NCBI GenBank assembly: GCA_036583965.1
Contig: JAZBQD010000027.1
Span: 4,110,687-4,174,686 of the forward strand
DNA: 64,000 nt
DNA from: Prunella strophiata
Lineage: Eukaryota > Chordata > Aves > Passeriformes > Prunellidae
Direction: 5' to 3'
In this document: one piece after another, positions 12,528 to 25,747 of the stretch
Layout of the letters: every line of letters begins with the position of its first letter
Position numbering within the stretch: the first letter of the stretch is position 1
Position numbers and translations under genes: made by a program
Notes under the pieces: generated by a model
What the model was told of the DNA's origin: nothing
What the model saw: the letters and a program-made list of their open reading frames with translations, nothing else
The model's database searches: none

Positions 12528-14583
12528 CCATACTGAGCCTGGCTTGTGGGGCTGAGCAGAGAGACTGGGACTTGCTGCTGGTACAGGAGTGGGAAATCAG
12601 GAGCCCATGGAATGGTCATTCAAGGAGCTTGGCTTGCTAAATGCAAGAGGAGGTTCCGTGGTCACTTTGCTCCATCATTCATTCTGATTTCACATCAGCA
12701 GCTGATAATCTGTGAGCAATGAATGCAGACTCTGCCTGGGTTATCTGGAGTACCTGGCAGTGCCTGAGGCAGAGCCCTGTTGCTCTCCCAAAATTAATAG
12801 GAGATGATTTCTGAGAGCAAAATGGGTGAATTAAGGTGTGTGAGGGCTCCATTAGCTGCTCCTGCAGTGCTGTAATCCACATTGGTGTTGGCTTTCATCT
12901 CAGGGAACAAAAGCTTTTGTGGTTTCCATACATCACCAATTCTGTCTGCATTCAGGGCTCCACCTGCCCTGTGAGTACTTTCTTTTTGCAGTGTGTGGTA
13001 GGAAATATTTAATGTAGAGAATGATCAGAGTGGGGGCCTGGAAATATTAGTGAGAATGTTACATGATGAGGTTAGAAAGGTAAAATAGGGAGGAAAAAAA
13101 ATATTGTGATCCTTATGTAAGTGTGAACTGTTTCAAAGATACCTGAGAGTTTTTGTCTCCTTTTCTTGGAGTTAGAAAAATTTAATTGAGTATCTCAAGA
13201 GGGTGACCAGTAAGTTTCTGGACTACTACATGTTGAATTGCTCATCTTTGCTAAACATAGAAGATTCATTATGCTATCAAGGGACAGGCTACAGCTGGGA
13301 TTTTGCTCTACCAAGTTCTCAGCATGGACAAGGAGCTTTTGTGGCTTCTGTGAGAAACCCAGCCTGGCTCAGCTCGGCACTGTCAGACTTTTTGTCTCAA
13401 GGGAACTGTTGGGGAGACAGGCATTTTCCATTATTGCTTTCCTAGTGTTAAATTTGATTTGTTCTCTTACCTAGTTCTTGCTACAGAAACCAATCATGCC
13501 CTGATTTACTCCCCTTTCTTTTTGGTTACACAATCATTTGGAAAGAACACCCCAAATGATCTACTCAGCTTCAGACTGGCACAACTCTGCTGAAAGGCTG
13601 GCAGTCCTTTAAACTGCTCTTTTATCTCCTTCTCCTCTCTCTCTTTCTCTTCAGGTTACTTAAAACATCAGCCAAAAAACACTGCTGCACTAGTGATTAC
13701 TGGAAATAAAAGTCCTATTTAAACTCACATATCATAGTAAGCATTCATTTTCAAAATGTTTTTTACAAATACATTGTAAATGGAGAAATGAGGGGGCAGA
13801 GTGGGGCAGTGGCAGAACTGGGGTACAGCTGTTGCAGAAACTGAGTTTGAACAACTCTGTTCAGGCTCTGAACAACTGAAGCTGGAAGTGCAGTTGGAGG
13901 GAAAATTGTGGGAATGAAATGGAAGCTATGTTGTAGCAAAATGTACTATTCAGTACATTAGGGAAAAACCACACCACTAACAAGTCAAACCACCCATATT
14001 TCTGGCTAATCCTGACAAGCAGGAGCTGCTATTAGAAGAATTTGAAAGACCTCAGTGGAATAAGGTCACTCCTCCCATGACTTCCATGATTCTTTGTATG
14101 GTACATCTGATTTCCTGAAATGCAACTCCTTACCACAACATACATATGTCTTCAAATTATCCTCCCTTACCATTTTATGTCTCCATTAGTTCAAATCACT
14201 TTCTGATCACTTTAATTTTTTTTTTCTGTACTAACACAGGGTGTTTTTGCTGAGACCTGACCTGCAAATTTTTGAAGGATCCCTGCATATGTTAGGTTCC
14301 ACATAGTTAAACTTGTGAATGTTGCATGAAATCACTAAAATATTAATTCACAAATATGGATTTCCTGGAATGCATTTTGCACAGCCTTTAGCATGGGTCA
14401 TGTTTACTCTGAAGGGCACAGGACAGAGCTGAGTAAGTTTTAAGGCAAATCATGAAATGGTAACATCATTTACAAGGGAAGCCTGTTAACTGATAGGTTG
14501 GAGAGGGAGAAACTATTTTGGTTGACTTAGCCCTATAGATTTATTGGCAAATGCAATCTAATAATTGCTTGCAGTGCAGTTCC

Positions 14584-14621
14584 AAAAAGGGGGGAAAAAA
14601 GGGGAAAAAAAAAAAAAAAGG
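14584..14621 (+). repeat. Purine-only G/A tract
   Basis: A 38-base run of only A and G (A5 G6 A6 G4 A15 G2). Long mirror-like purine tracts can form triplex DNA and often mark polymorphic sites. Confidence 0.9.
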
Positions 14622-17484
14622 CAGTTTTTCAGAGCTCAACTTTATTTAATAGGTTAAGCTGGTGCAAACCTGTGTGATGCTGTTTCAGATGAAAGGACTG
14701 AGATCTAAAAAGTCTTCATTCTGTCAAACTAGAAAGGACGTGAACTATTATTTTTGACACAGAGGGGAAGTAATCAAATATTTAGGTCTTTTGTTTTCAT
14801 TAACCAGAACAGGAGGATAAAAAATAGATACCAGAATATTCCTTTTGATTTGCTTCAAGAGTAAGTGAGGCATAGCTATTCATTCTTCTTCATTTTCTCT
14901 CAGAGATGAGAATCAGGAGCAGTGCTGTCCTCCTGGCGTGCTCCAGTTTGTTGTGGAAGGAGCATTTTCTCTGTCAGCTTAAAGTATCCAAACAGAGCAC
15001 TTTGTCTCTCTCTGTCTCTCTTTTATTTATATGAATGGTTTTGCAGCAGAAATAAGTGCTTAAGTGCTAACTTTTTTTTTTTTTTCCCTTGAAGAGAAGA
15101 TGAACTGCATGTCAGTGTGTACAGACAATGGATGAAAAACAAACAGAATTTGTTTTGGAGGTGTTTTCATTTACCCGTTCTCGGAGCTTGATGTGAAAGT
15201 GCCTTTCAAAACAGCACAGACACACCAGCTTTTGTGCTTTAAATGAAGACTGAAATTCTCTGCTTTCCAAGAGAGCCATTCAAAAGGGTGAAACTTAACA
15301 ATTCCCATTGATCCTTCTGCAGGAGGGGGTTTTATAAAGATACCCTGATCCCCATCTCTGAGGTGGAGAAACAGAGAGAGACAGGCAGAGATTTTTGCAG
15401 GGGAGCATACCAGAGGGCAATGGCAAATCCAGGAGCATAAGCCAGGTCTCCTGAGTCACAAATGAGATGTGGTTAAAGTCTGTGCACAGCAGAGTCTGGG
15501 CTCTAATGCAAGGATTTATGCAGGGGCTGCTGGGATGCACATTGCAATATGATAATCGTTGGAATGGACAATTGTCCCACTGGTTGTCATTGAGCAATCC
15601 TCCAGTATGGTTTGTCTGCTCAGCAAAGGAGCTGTAAATGAACTCCTTTGTTTTTATTCCTTTTGTTTGAAGACCTTTTTAACTGCAGAAATCATCCATA
15701 TGATGTCAGCAGGGAAAGATTAACCCAGTACGGTTTTTTTTTTCTGAAGGTGAAAAAACATGGGAAATTGCCTCAAGAAAATTACAGACTGTGTCCTGTT
15801 AAAAAGCCATTAATGCCTAAGGTGTTGGGGGAAAAAGGCATTGAAATTTCAAATATATTGGATGATTTTTTCCTGGCATTTAAAGAAATGAGAGTATGCT
15901 GATAATTTTCTCCCTCAGATTGGCTTTTGAAGGTTTGGTCTGATATTTCTTCATTAGGTGAGAATTAAGCATAACAGAAATGTACATTGTTTTCTTGCTG
16001 CAAGATATCCAGGACAATTTCTCATGAACAGAGAATTCAGTGGCTTACAAGTCATGTAATTAGGGGATTAAAATCTAAGTGTAAAAGGAATTCTGAGACT
16101 CAGGTAACAGCTGGAATGAGCAGGTTTTCTTTGCAGTGTCTGTAGGACAGTTGGCAGAAATTGGATCCATCTGACCAAAGGTATAAATCCTGGGGCTAAG
16201 GATTTTTCTTTCTGCATGCCAGGGGAGAAGACCTGTTTGATTTAAGTCATGGTTACATGGATGTTGCAGGGAAAGAAAGTTTCTAAAAGATCCAAAGTGC
16301 ATTTCATACCTGGCTTTGTGATTTGTATCAACACCCTGACTTGCACTCAAAAGCAAATGGGGTTCACTGCAACAAAAGATGGATTTATTAAAAGACTGAC
16401 CAGAATAGCCTGTTATTGGTTTGGACTATCTAGCAGTGGTTTAAATGTGCTATCCATGGGAAAGCAGGGGAGAAACCTTGGGATAAAGGCATTTTAAGTG
16501 TTTGCTACTGATGTTATTTTCTGATAAGCTGCCCTTCATGCTCAGAAATGGATGGAAGTGTTGGCAGTCCTTTGCTTTCTCTTGGACTGAAACAAATAGC
16601 ACCGAGACAAAAGTTGCTGCATTTGAAACCTATTTGAAAACTAAGCTGATGAAGAAGTGATGACATTTTTATTTTTTTAGTTCTGTACCCTGGCACCATG
16701 AAAAACATTTCCCTGTGTGAGGAGAGGCAGCTGCTTGAAAACCAGTGGCATGTGAGGACACAGAATGAAATCTTCTGTCCTCTGGGCTGGATTTACCAAG
16801 TTACATCTTCGCTGACCTTGTTGACTCTGGAGTGAGAGGACACAACCAGCTGCCAGCAGTCCCCTTCTGTGGCTTCCAAAGCTCCTGCTCCCAGCTGAGG
16901 AGCACTGGCTGGTTGTGTGTGTCCTCCCAGGCCTCTGCAAAGCCCAGTGCAGCAGCCCAGCTCACCCTGCCACGGGGCTGAAGTCTGGTTTTGTGCTAGA
17001 TGAGGAGTGTAAGTGCCACTGCCTCTCTGATTGCTTCCTCTGGAGGAGGCAGTCACTTGAACTGCTCTAGCTGCAGCTCATGCCTTTAGGCAGGCTCTGT
17101 CTAGACCCATAATTGTTATGTTCTAGTCTTCAAACCCTTCTCTGCATGATCTGCAGTAAAAGAAGATGCGTGAGTATAATGATCTACATGTGTACACAGC
17201 CAAATTCTTCCTTTAATTGTGTTAGTACAACCCATCTATTGAGTGCACTAAATGCAGGGTGAGCTCTGCCCTGGCACATTTGGATTTGGACTGCTGATTA
17301 GCCTGCAATACATATTTCACTTTGCCACCAATAGGACCTTAACCTCACTTAAAAAGAATAATGACAAAACAGCCCAATTATCTGTTCCCAGAGTCCATTA
17401 CCGAGGGGGAACCAAAATTACCCTTTCTGTTAAAACAGCCCAGTTCTCTATTACATTTGCATTAAAAAAGGGTCTGAGATTAGG

Positions 17485-17582
17485 TTGCCTTTGTGTTAGG
17501 CACTGTATGAACAAGTAACAAGAAATAGGTCCTGGCCCAAAGAGGTTACAGTGTAAATTAGACAGGAAGTGGAGAGAAAGGC
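17485..17582 (+). mobile_element. Ancient interspersed repeat relic (L2/MIR/CR1-like)
   Basis: The sequence TTAGGCACTGTATGAAC, then GGTCCTGGCCCAAAGAGGTT, ACAGTGTAAATTAGACAG resembles the widespread old repeat with AGGCACTGT, CCCTGCCC and AAGAGCTTACAATCTAA words. I can support that it is a repeat relic but not the exact family. Confidence 0.4.
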
Positions 17583-18390
17583 AGTGGCTTTCATTCATTT
17601 CCTGTGGGGAAATGTGGAACAGAGTGTGTTACACTGCAGAAGTGCACAGAGTTAACTGAGAATGAGCTACCCAAGCCCAGATACCTGTCTTATACTGCCA
17701 GAAGGGGATGCACACACTGGTCTGGTTATTTTACTTCAGGAATTGGTGCTCTGGGAGACTTGAGTGATGTGGATGTACACGCCCTCATTTGGGAGTTGCT
17801 TGGGTTTCTATCTGAATGCAGCATTTGAAAAACATTTTAACAGATTAAAACAGACCTGCACTGCTCTTCTATCTCTGTCTCCTTACAGGGAAGCACAGAA
17901 CCTCGAGGGCTGTGGTCATGGGTTAGGTACCCCTGCACTGCTGTCCCTGGCACAGACAGAATTATGTGTCCCTTGGAGCTGCCCATGGCACTGGACAGTG
18001 GGAATCCTGATTCCCAAGCACATGAACTGTTGGGAAACAAGAGCATTAAGGTTAAAACATCTTGGCCTTAATGAATCAATATTTTTTCCCTGAAAATCTG
18101 TTTTGTCAGAAATTTGCTGATGAGCTTTGCTACAAACCAAGCTCTGACTGTTACCAAGGGAAGTTCCCAGCAGGCAGGCTGTAAAGGGAAGGTGGGAAGA
18201 AGGCAAGGATGGCTTTAGCCTCCTCCCTATGTCCTGTTTCCCCTGCCAGGACCCTGTCTGGGGCTCCAAAGCAAAGCAGAACTGCCTTCAGCTCCTGGTC
18301 CTGCCCTCTGCACCCCTGATCTGCCTTCCACTGAGGGGGATGAAGCTAAAAAATAGCAATGTGTGATAGAACAGCAGCACTGCTTCTTTA

Positions 18391-18391
18391 T

Positions 18392-18423
<32 letters not shown>

Positions 18424-18470
18424 CCCACTCACACACAATCCCTTTTCTCTCCCCTTTCCTCCCCTTTCTG
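18391..18470 (+). repeat. T-rich and pyrimidine-rich low-complexity tract
   Basis: A run of T broken by single C residues, followed by ACACACA and then CT-rich sequence. It generates lysine-rich minus-strand frames that are not genes. Confidence 0.9.
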
Positions 18471-19476
18471 TGTCCTGGCTGAATTTCTATGTCTTACATC
18501 AGCTTTTGTATTGCTGGGGGGATAATACAGCCCTGAAGTAATCACTCATTTCAACACCTTCCTATCTGTGTCTTTAGTTTGAAGTAATTTCCCAGCCTGC
18601 AGTAATGGATTCTGAATCTTTACAGAATCTCACACCTTGCTTAAAATACAGCTGTGGTGTCTTTCCTTTCTGACTACCTTCTTTGCCTCAGAAAATCCAT
18701 GGGTAGACTCCTGGCTTCTATGAATTTATTGGCAACCAGGCCAAGGGCTGACCTCATGTGTTTGGTAAAAGACCTTTCCATAACTGCTACAGGAAGAACT
18801 GCCCATAAACAAGAGCTCTGAAGAGCCTGGAGTGCAGCCAAGTGGGGAAACAAGGTTGTTATTGGCATGATTTTAATCACGATAGACAATTAGCAAAGCT
18901 TAATTATATTGAGAAAGAAAATCAGAGCAAGTGGCAGTAATGAATTTTCCTAGTAAATCTCTTGTGCTTCAGAATAAAACCAGCTGACCTATAAATACAA
19001 TGAAATTAGAGGAGGTGTTTGCCCACATGGCTTAGCTTTGTGCTGCCTGGGCTGTGAGCGTGGCTCCTTCTCCAAGTCCCTTTTCATCATTTTTCTCTCC
19101 TGCAGTATTAATTCTGGGAACAGAACTGCAGTTTAGCCATTTAGATGACACCCAGTGTCATAGGCAGCAAGAGGAAGCTTTTATTTTTTTCCTTCTTTAG
19201 CTCAACTTGGTAGTATTAGAAGTTAATAGGCTTAGAGAGCCAAGGATTTTTAAAATACTGCCGTTAGCTAAAATAAATATTATTTAGAACTCACTAAGTG
19301 GGTTATTTTTTAATATTGTGAAAGTCAGAATGTTTCCAGAGGATTTTCTGGCTACAATAAAAATACTAAATTGAGTACTATCAGCCTTAGAAGATTTCAA
19401 AGAAGATTTCTCTTGTTTGTGTTGGTAGCCTATAGACGTGGTACTTGGAGAGTGAAAGCATCTGGCTTAACTCAAG

Positions 19477-19512
19477 AGTGCTATTTAAATCATTAAACCT
19501 TTTAATAGCACT
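19477..19512. repeat. Short inverted repeat (AGTGCTATT / AATAGCACT)
   Basis: Two perfect 9-bp arms at 19,477-19,485 and 19,504-19,512 surround an 18-bp spacer whose ends can add about three more pairs after one mismatch. It is too short for a typical microRNA precursor. Confidence 0.7.
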
Positions 19513-19926
19513 GTAATAATGGAGCTTATAAAACAAAGCAGCTTCTGGTGAAAGCACAGAAACCCCTGTGGGTAATTTTATGTTGGACATCTTTAAATGC
19601 AAACTGTGCTTTGTGGAGTTTTCTCCTCTCTTGTAATACCCAGGAAACCAAAATGCACCTCAGTGGCTGAAAATGGCCAGGGTGGGTGCCACTCCTGTGT
19701 GCCTGAAGTGACCTTGACAAAGTCCAAACTGCTCACAAAGATTTGCAGATGAGTGAGGGCAGGGGGTGTCTCTGCTGAGGGTGCTGAGAGCTGAAGGTTT
19801 ATTTGGGTCTGGGTGACCTGAGTGCATCTCCACCTGCTCTGGGGGTGGCAGTGCTGTGGTGGCAGTTGGAGGTTTCTCAGTTCTCTCTGCTTCCACCAAC
19901 AAAAGTTGGTCTTTTCAGAGTGTTCC

Positions 19927-20387
19927 TGATGCCTTAAGTTTTAGCTTTTAGATTTTTCAGATTCTGTGCTGCTTTAGTGTGTAGCTCTAAGCTTCATCTC
20001 AGGGGATGGTGAGCTCTCTTCATAGAGCCGGGAGACAAAACAATTCTTTCTCCTAGCTGGAGACCAAGGACAAATGATCCAAATCTCAGCCCAAGAGCAT
20101 AAACAATGTGGGCTGAAGAGAGAAAAACAAGGATGGGACTTCATAAGCTAAAGGTGGAATTGGACAATGAACTCCAAGGTGCAAATGGAGCAGAGCTGAT
20201 CCCAGTGAGAGATCCCGTGCCCGGCCGTGCATTTTGTGCCCATTTTGGTTCATCTTGGCTGCAGCCCTGGCTGGGCTCTTGTGCTGCCCAAGGTGGATCC
20301 ATGGAGAAGATCCTTTTAATAAATCCCTGCTTGATTCTTTCAACTCCATCCTAGCCTCTGTTCTAGGGCAGCCTTCTCAAGGCATCA
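19927..20387 (+). mobile_element. Solo long terminal repeat of an endogenous retrovirus
   Basis: The element begins TGATGCCTTAAG and ends CTCAAGGCATCA. These are imperfect inverted termini with the obligatory TG...CA ends, and they give a 461-bp LTR. It is flanked by the same four bases, TTCC (19,923-19,926 and 20,388-20,391), as a target-site duplication. An AATAAA polyadenylation signal lies at 20,318-20,323, followed by a U5-like stretch (CCTAGCCTCTGTTCTAGGGCAG). No gag, pol or env sequence is adjacent, so internal recombination has probably left a solo LTR. The exact family is not assigned; a 4-bp duplication is more usual for gamma-like (class I) integrases. The small divergence between the termini means it is not very old. 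Confidence 0.88.
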
Positions 20388-23300
20388 TTCCCATGAGCAC
20401 AGAGCTGTGATTCCAATGGGATGAACATTAGAATGAGGGAAATTTTGGGTGCACTCACAGCACCTTCACCCCAAGCTCTCTCTGCTGCTCTCCCATTTGG
20501 GAATCACCCTTCTGGCTGAGAGATAAGAGATGTCTGTCACTGCTGTGCACATCCCACAGCTCTGCTCTGTGTGCTCCTCCACAGTCTGAGCCACAGCAGA
20601 GCACTGGGCTGATCCCCACTGCACCCAGCATGGATGTGCCTGAGCCAGGATCACAATTCCCAATCTTTTAGGAATTCTCTTCCTGTTGCTGTCCCCAGGA
20701 AGGTACCAAGTGCTTAATTTGTTTGAAACCCAAGAAGCAGGAAAAGTATGTTTGTGTTTTCCTCTGGCATTCATGAGGATGTGCTGGTGCTCCCCTGCTT
20801 CAAACTGGCTTTTCTGTTAAACTCAGATTTGAGTCTCCATAGCAAGTCACCTGCAATGAGGCCTGTACAAATTTAGGTTGAACTCAGATATTCAAATCCA
20901 AGAAATTTCACATCTGGGGCTTCACTGTAGACCTCTTTTCAATTTGTCTTTTTTGCTCTTGTCTCCAGACTAGGCAGAAGGGAGTGAAGATCTGCTTTGT
21001 GCTGCCCTTGCTAACAGAGATCCTAATTTTGACTGGCAAGTCATATTTCCCCAAACAGAAGAGAAAACCAGAGAGAGCCTCTCTTTCCAAACCATTTCTG
21101 AAACCCAATTAACTCACTGGAATAATCTCTAACTCTTCTTGTTAGACACTCCAGAGCCTAAGCAAGGAAACAGAGCAGGATTCTTGTTTTTTGTGGGAAG
21201 GCTGTGAGTAGTGACAAACAAGTTTTTGCCTGTGGAAAAAATCTTTTACAACTGAAAGAAAAATGTTTTAGCATTTCAAATAGCTAATGCTCTGAGATCA
21301 AGTGAAGTTCTTTGCTTTAGGAAGTGAAATGAATCTATTTGACGGGATATTTTATTAATCGGTTTTAAGTTTTAGCAGTTTAGTTTTACATTTCCATGAA
21401 TATTGTAGTATCATAGGAATTTGTGATAATGTTATTGGGATTATTACATGCAAGTCACTAAGATGTAAAATTCATTACCATCATTGAATTTAGAGCAAAG
21501 TTAAGTCAGCCTAGTTATGTGTGATTTGTGTGTAGCACTGTCTGGGCTGAAATAGCTCAAAGCCTTTCATCTGCACTTTGCTGTGCTGTGGAGACAGCAG
21601 CATTTCAGTTGTGGGATCACTTCTGCTCTGTCTCACACCACAGCAAACTCTGTGGAGCTGCCCAAGATCCACAGTGGACTGGGAGCTCATTTCTTATATG
21701 CAGTGCATCACAAATGTTTTCCATCTGTGGTTAAGAATGCAGAGAAAATGTGAAAAGCCTCATTTCTGCTGTTTGTTTAAGGCAAAATCAGGCAGTTAGT
21801 AGAGGGACAGGTTGATAAGCAAAAAGGGGCTGCTTGTTGCTATCTTTCTTTGCAGTCCCTTGTTCAAGGGCCCAAGTTCTGAAACCTGAATTAATGCTGA
21901 AATTATGAAAGCAAGCAAGAAAAAGGAAAATACATATACAGCTCCCTCCATCATCCTTAGCTAAACTGTTACAGCTTCACTGACTCCTGTGAAGCTACAC
22001 CACTATTTCTCCAGCTCAATATTTACACATTGGGGTGTGCTAAAAGCCCACAAATATCTAAAGTAACACCTGATATAGTTCTCATCTATCCCTCTGAATT
22101 AAGGTAATGCATGGGCACTGATTCTCTTTCTTTCTATGAAGTTTCCTTCCTGGTATAAAGATGGATTAAGCAATTGCAAAAAACAACCATTCACACATTG
22201 GGACATGAGCATCCCAGTCCTGCTGGTGTGCAAAAGGTTGATTTTTCCTCTGTATCTCCAATGATACCAGCAACTGAAAGCAAAATCTTTATATATCCTA
22301 TCTTTTACCTGCTGGACTGATCTATCTGTAGTGAGTGTCTGCCTCCAGCTGACTTTGGGGAGTGGGAAAAATTTTCCTGCAGCACAGTTTGGCTTTTGAA
22401 AATGAGATGAAGCGAGGAAAATTGTTGTTTGTTTGTTTTTGTAGTAAGACGTCCCCTAAAATATTTATGACCTTTTCTTTGTAGACTCCAGCCCTTTGTG
22501 CTTTGGATTACACACTTAAGAGCTAGGCACTGATTTTGAATGCCTAAATCAGCCTTTTTATTGGCTTCTTGTCTACAAAATGGAATAACGTGTTCTCTTG
22601 TGCAGAGGTTAATAAACCCTTGTGGAAAGCTTGTATTCCATAATGCTGAGTGCCTGGAACAGTCTGTGAGGGAATGAGCAATCTCTTCCTTCAGAGTCAG
22701 TCTTGGATGGCCTGCAGTGAGAGCAGGGATTGCAGGGGAAATGCTCCTGCAAAGCTGCTTGGTCAGGAGCAGCCCTTCCATTTGTAACCAGCCTGCAACC
22801 GTGCCATGAAAATCCATGTCAGGTGGGCTGAATGGGAATTGTGGGGAAAAATGTTTCCAAAGGTCTGGACCTCTTTTCCCTTCTGTCTTCTGGCTCCTCT
22901 GTGGCCAAGAGACTATTTCAAGTTTTTGTGTGAGGTTTTGGTTCCTTTTCCTGTGCTGGGTGGAAGAGCAAAGTGCAAGGGGATGAATACAAGGTTATTT
23001 ACTAACCTGGATTTATGGAAGTGCACAGAGGAGGGAAAAAAAACCCTCAGCTGCTACTTACACATGTCTAAACCAACCCAAATTCCTGTAGCAGAACCAC
23101 ATGGAATAATGAAATGATCACTGGACAAACAGATCAGCATGGATCTGGTGATGGAGAAGGATTGATGTAGATTCAGCAACTCAGCTTTTCTCAGAATCAG
23201 GGGCAAAAATAACAGAAGTGTTTCTACAAGTTTATAATGGTGAATTTCATGCAAAGCATCACTCCAGTCTGCTGGAGTTCAGAGGTTTTATTTTCAGTAA

Positions 23301-25730
23301 ACCTTCCAATTAGGGGCAGATACATGAATTCTGCTTGTATCTTTAGTAGTTAAGGAAATTAATGCAAAAGAATCCGTGCATTTGAAGGAAGATCAGTGGT
23401 GGGTGAAAGCAAAGGAACATTCTTTCTTTTCTTTCTTTTTTGGGTCAATGTCTAGGAACTCTCATTCAGCCAGAGGAACTCACTGTGAGGTACTGTACCT
23501 GTAAGTGGCAGACTCCTGTCACATTATGGCTGGCACCCCAGGTTTGCCATTTTGAGGGAAGAAAAGAACCACAGCAAACCTAAGAACAGCAGCAAATCCA
23601 TATTGTCCTGCTATGCTTTAATGTATAGCAGGGGCTGGGGAAGAGGGGTCCATGGGTTAATTATGCATTGCACAAAAAAGGAATTTCCTTTTAACAGTTG
23701 GGTTTTTCCACCAATTCCACAGAACTTATTAAATAAATGGATAAATGCCTGCATTGCACCATTCATTTTCTGCCCTCTTGTTTTCTCTTTAAACAAAAGA
23801 GGGTCAATAATATAAATTTGGCATTTTGGGAGAGCTTTTTGTGTCAGTAAGCACATAAAACAAGTGTGTGCTGTCCTGGCAGTCAGAGGGCAGAGATGCT
23901 ACTCTTGTCACCTTCTGGGAGCTGTTTTGGGTCAGGACTCACCTGTGGCTTGGCTCATGTCACTGCCTGTCCCTCTCTGTGGTGTATCCATGGTGTGTCC
24001 CTGCCTTTCCCTCTCCTCTGTGGATGCATTTCCCCCTTGTGCTGCTCCTGCCTGTCCAAACAAACCTGAGTTAATCCCAGCTGGAGCAGGGACATTGTGG
24101 GCAGGACTCACTGGGGTCACAGCTCCTGCCAGCTGTACAACTGGGCAACTTTATTTTTAGCATCTTCCCAGCCTGACTTATCAGTGCAGCACTTTGAGGT
24201 AACGACTTCAGCGCATTTGACGTTTGTTCATTTTGAAAGATGTCATTTTAAGAATTTCTGCAAGTTTCAAAACTGCCCTGTGGGAGATCTGTTCCATGCC
24301 AAAATGTCATTTCAGATTCTAAACTACATACTCCCTCATACTTTCTCTTTATAAATGTTTCACAGTACCTGCATTTTTTATCATTGCACTTTTGTGTGAC
24401 CTGTGAGTTCCTTGTAACTAACCTACAAGGTCTGTCTGGGGGAAGTAATAGAATTATTTTAAATTAGCTTTTTTCCTCTGTCAGAAGGTAAAGCCATCAC
24501 CCAATTATTTCTTCCTTATGTGTAGATATTTGTATTAATATTTTAAAAAATGCAGTGTTTATAGTGTCACTCATAGGTCTGTGTTAAAATTAAATCAAAT
24601 GTGTCCTGGAAAGGGAATGCTTAGTTTCATTTCTAACAGTTGTTAGAACCAGGCCTTATTGCTTCAGTAGCAGATCAAACTCCTGATGTTTTCTGCAAGT
24701 CATCAAACTTCATTCCCAGGCTGTAATTATGTGTGAAATCCTGCTTGATGGCTTTCCTGGCAACACTACCACTCAGAGCAAACATAAAAATAACCTGAGA
24801 TAATATTTACAGTGAGCACCTCTGAAAGATCCTCTTTGATGGGAAACACCATCAGGGAAAGGAAAGGGAATCCTTGAAATGTTCCTTCCAATGCTGGTAG
24901 CATGGGGAGGTGAGCATCAAGGGCAGGTGTGTAGCTCTAAAAATGGAAATGTTGGTTAATAACAGCACAAAAATGGAGTAATAGCAGGTGCAGTGACCAT
25001 GAATCAGAAGCTCTTTCCAGTTCCCAGCTCTCCAAAGGCCAGTGGGGAGCAGCAGCCCTGGGGAAGCTGGCTGGGCACAGAATTGGGAGAGGGGATTTTG
25101 ACCTGTTCTCCTGCAGCACATGTGGAAGGGTACAAGCCTTCAGGGATTGTTCTGTCACTTCTGATGTCTCCTGTTTAAAGCCCTTCCACTCCCTAACAAT
25201 AAATATTCATTGAGCTGAAGGGCAGGGGAATGAGAGATGGAATACTTGAATTAGTGAGAGCATGAGCTTAAACCTGGGGTTCTCTTATCTCAGTCTCTTT
25301 CATATATTTTGATCAGAAATTTTTTCATTCCTGGATCTATGAAATCTTTGCAAATAATGTTTTGGGCAAACTGATTTCTCCACAGCCTCCAACAAGTGCA
25401 GTGTTTTTAATGAACCACGTTGTGCAGGTTAACATGCACAGCTAAAAACTTGTAGGGAGGGCAAGCCTGAGGGAAATCAGTTATTGTGTCAGTCAGAGAG
25501 GATCATAGGGATATAAACTCCTCAGTTTTCACTGGGGGTGTCTGTACTGTGCACATGGAAAGTTAAACCTGCTCTTCCCACCTTGTTCAGGTTTTGCTTT
25601 TGGGATTGTTTTTTCCCCCTTCCACAAATACCTTTGCCAGGATTTCTTAGCCCACAGAGCCCTGCACTTGGATTTTCCTTTTCCACTGAGCTGTGCATGA
25701 GGTGGTATAATAAGATCTGATAGTCATCTC

Positions 25731-25747
25731 TTTTTTTTTTTTTTTTT
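25731..25747 (+). repeat. Poly-T tract followed by ACAG
   Basis: Seventeen T residues followed by ACAG look like a splice acceptor on +. No open exon with a donor follows, so it is listed as low complexity. Confidence 0.85.

Larger units (their letters stand above)
11753..19926. other. Non-coding DNA, no gene recognised
   Basis: No exon is convincing. The stretch includes a TG run, a G/A mirror-like purine tract, pyrimidine tracts, an old repeat relic at 17.5 kb and a small hairpin at 19.5 kb. An 84-codon frame at 15,648-15,902 on + is preceded by a T-rich tract, but it shows no recognised domain. Sequence around 18,865-18,960 is rich in homeobox-like TAAT/ATTA cores and may be regulatory, though this is weak. 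Confidence 0.55.

Noticed and set aside
22305..22817. 170-codon minus-strand frame
   Set aside because: No homology recognised, no splice or promoter context, and a frame of this length is expected occasionally in 64 kb searched on six frames.
23942..24120. Minus-strand donor-like CAG|GTGAGTCC with an upstream open frame
   Set aside because: The frame is short, no clean acceptor delimits it, and the peptide is unremarkable. I could not support an exon.
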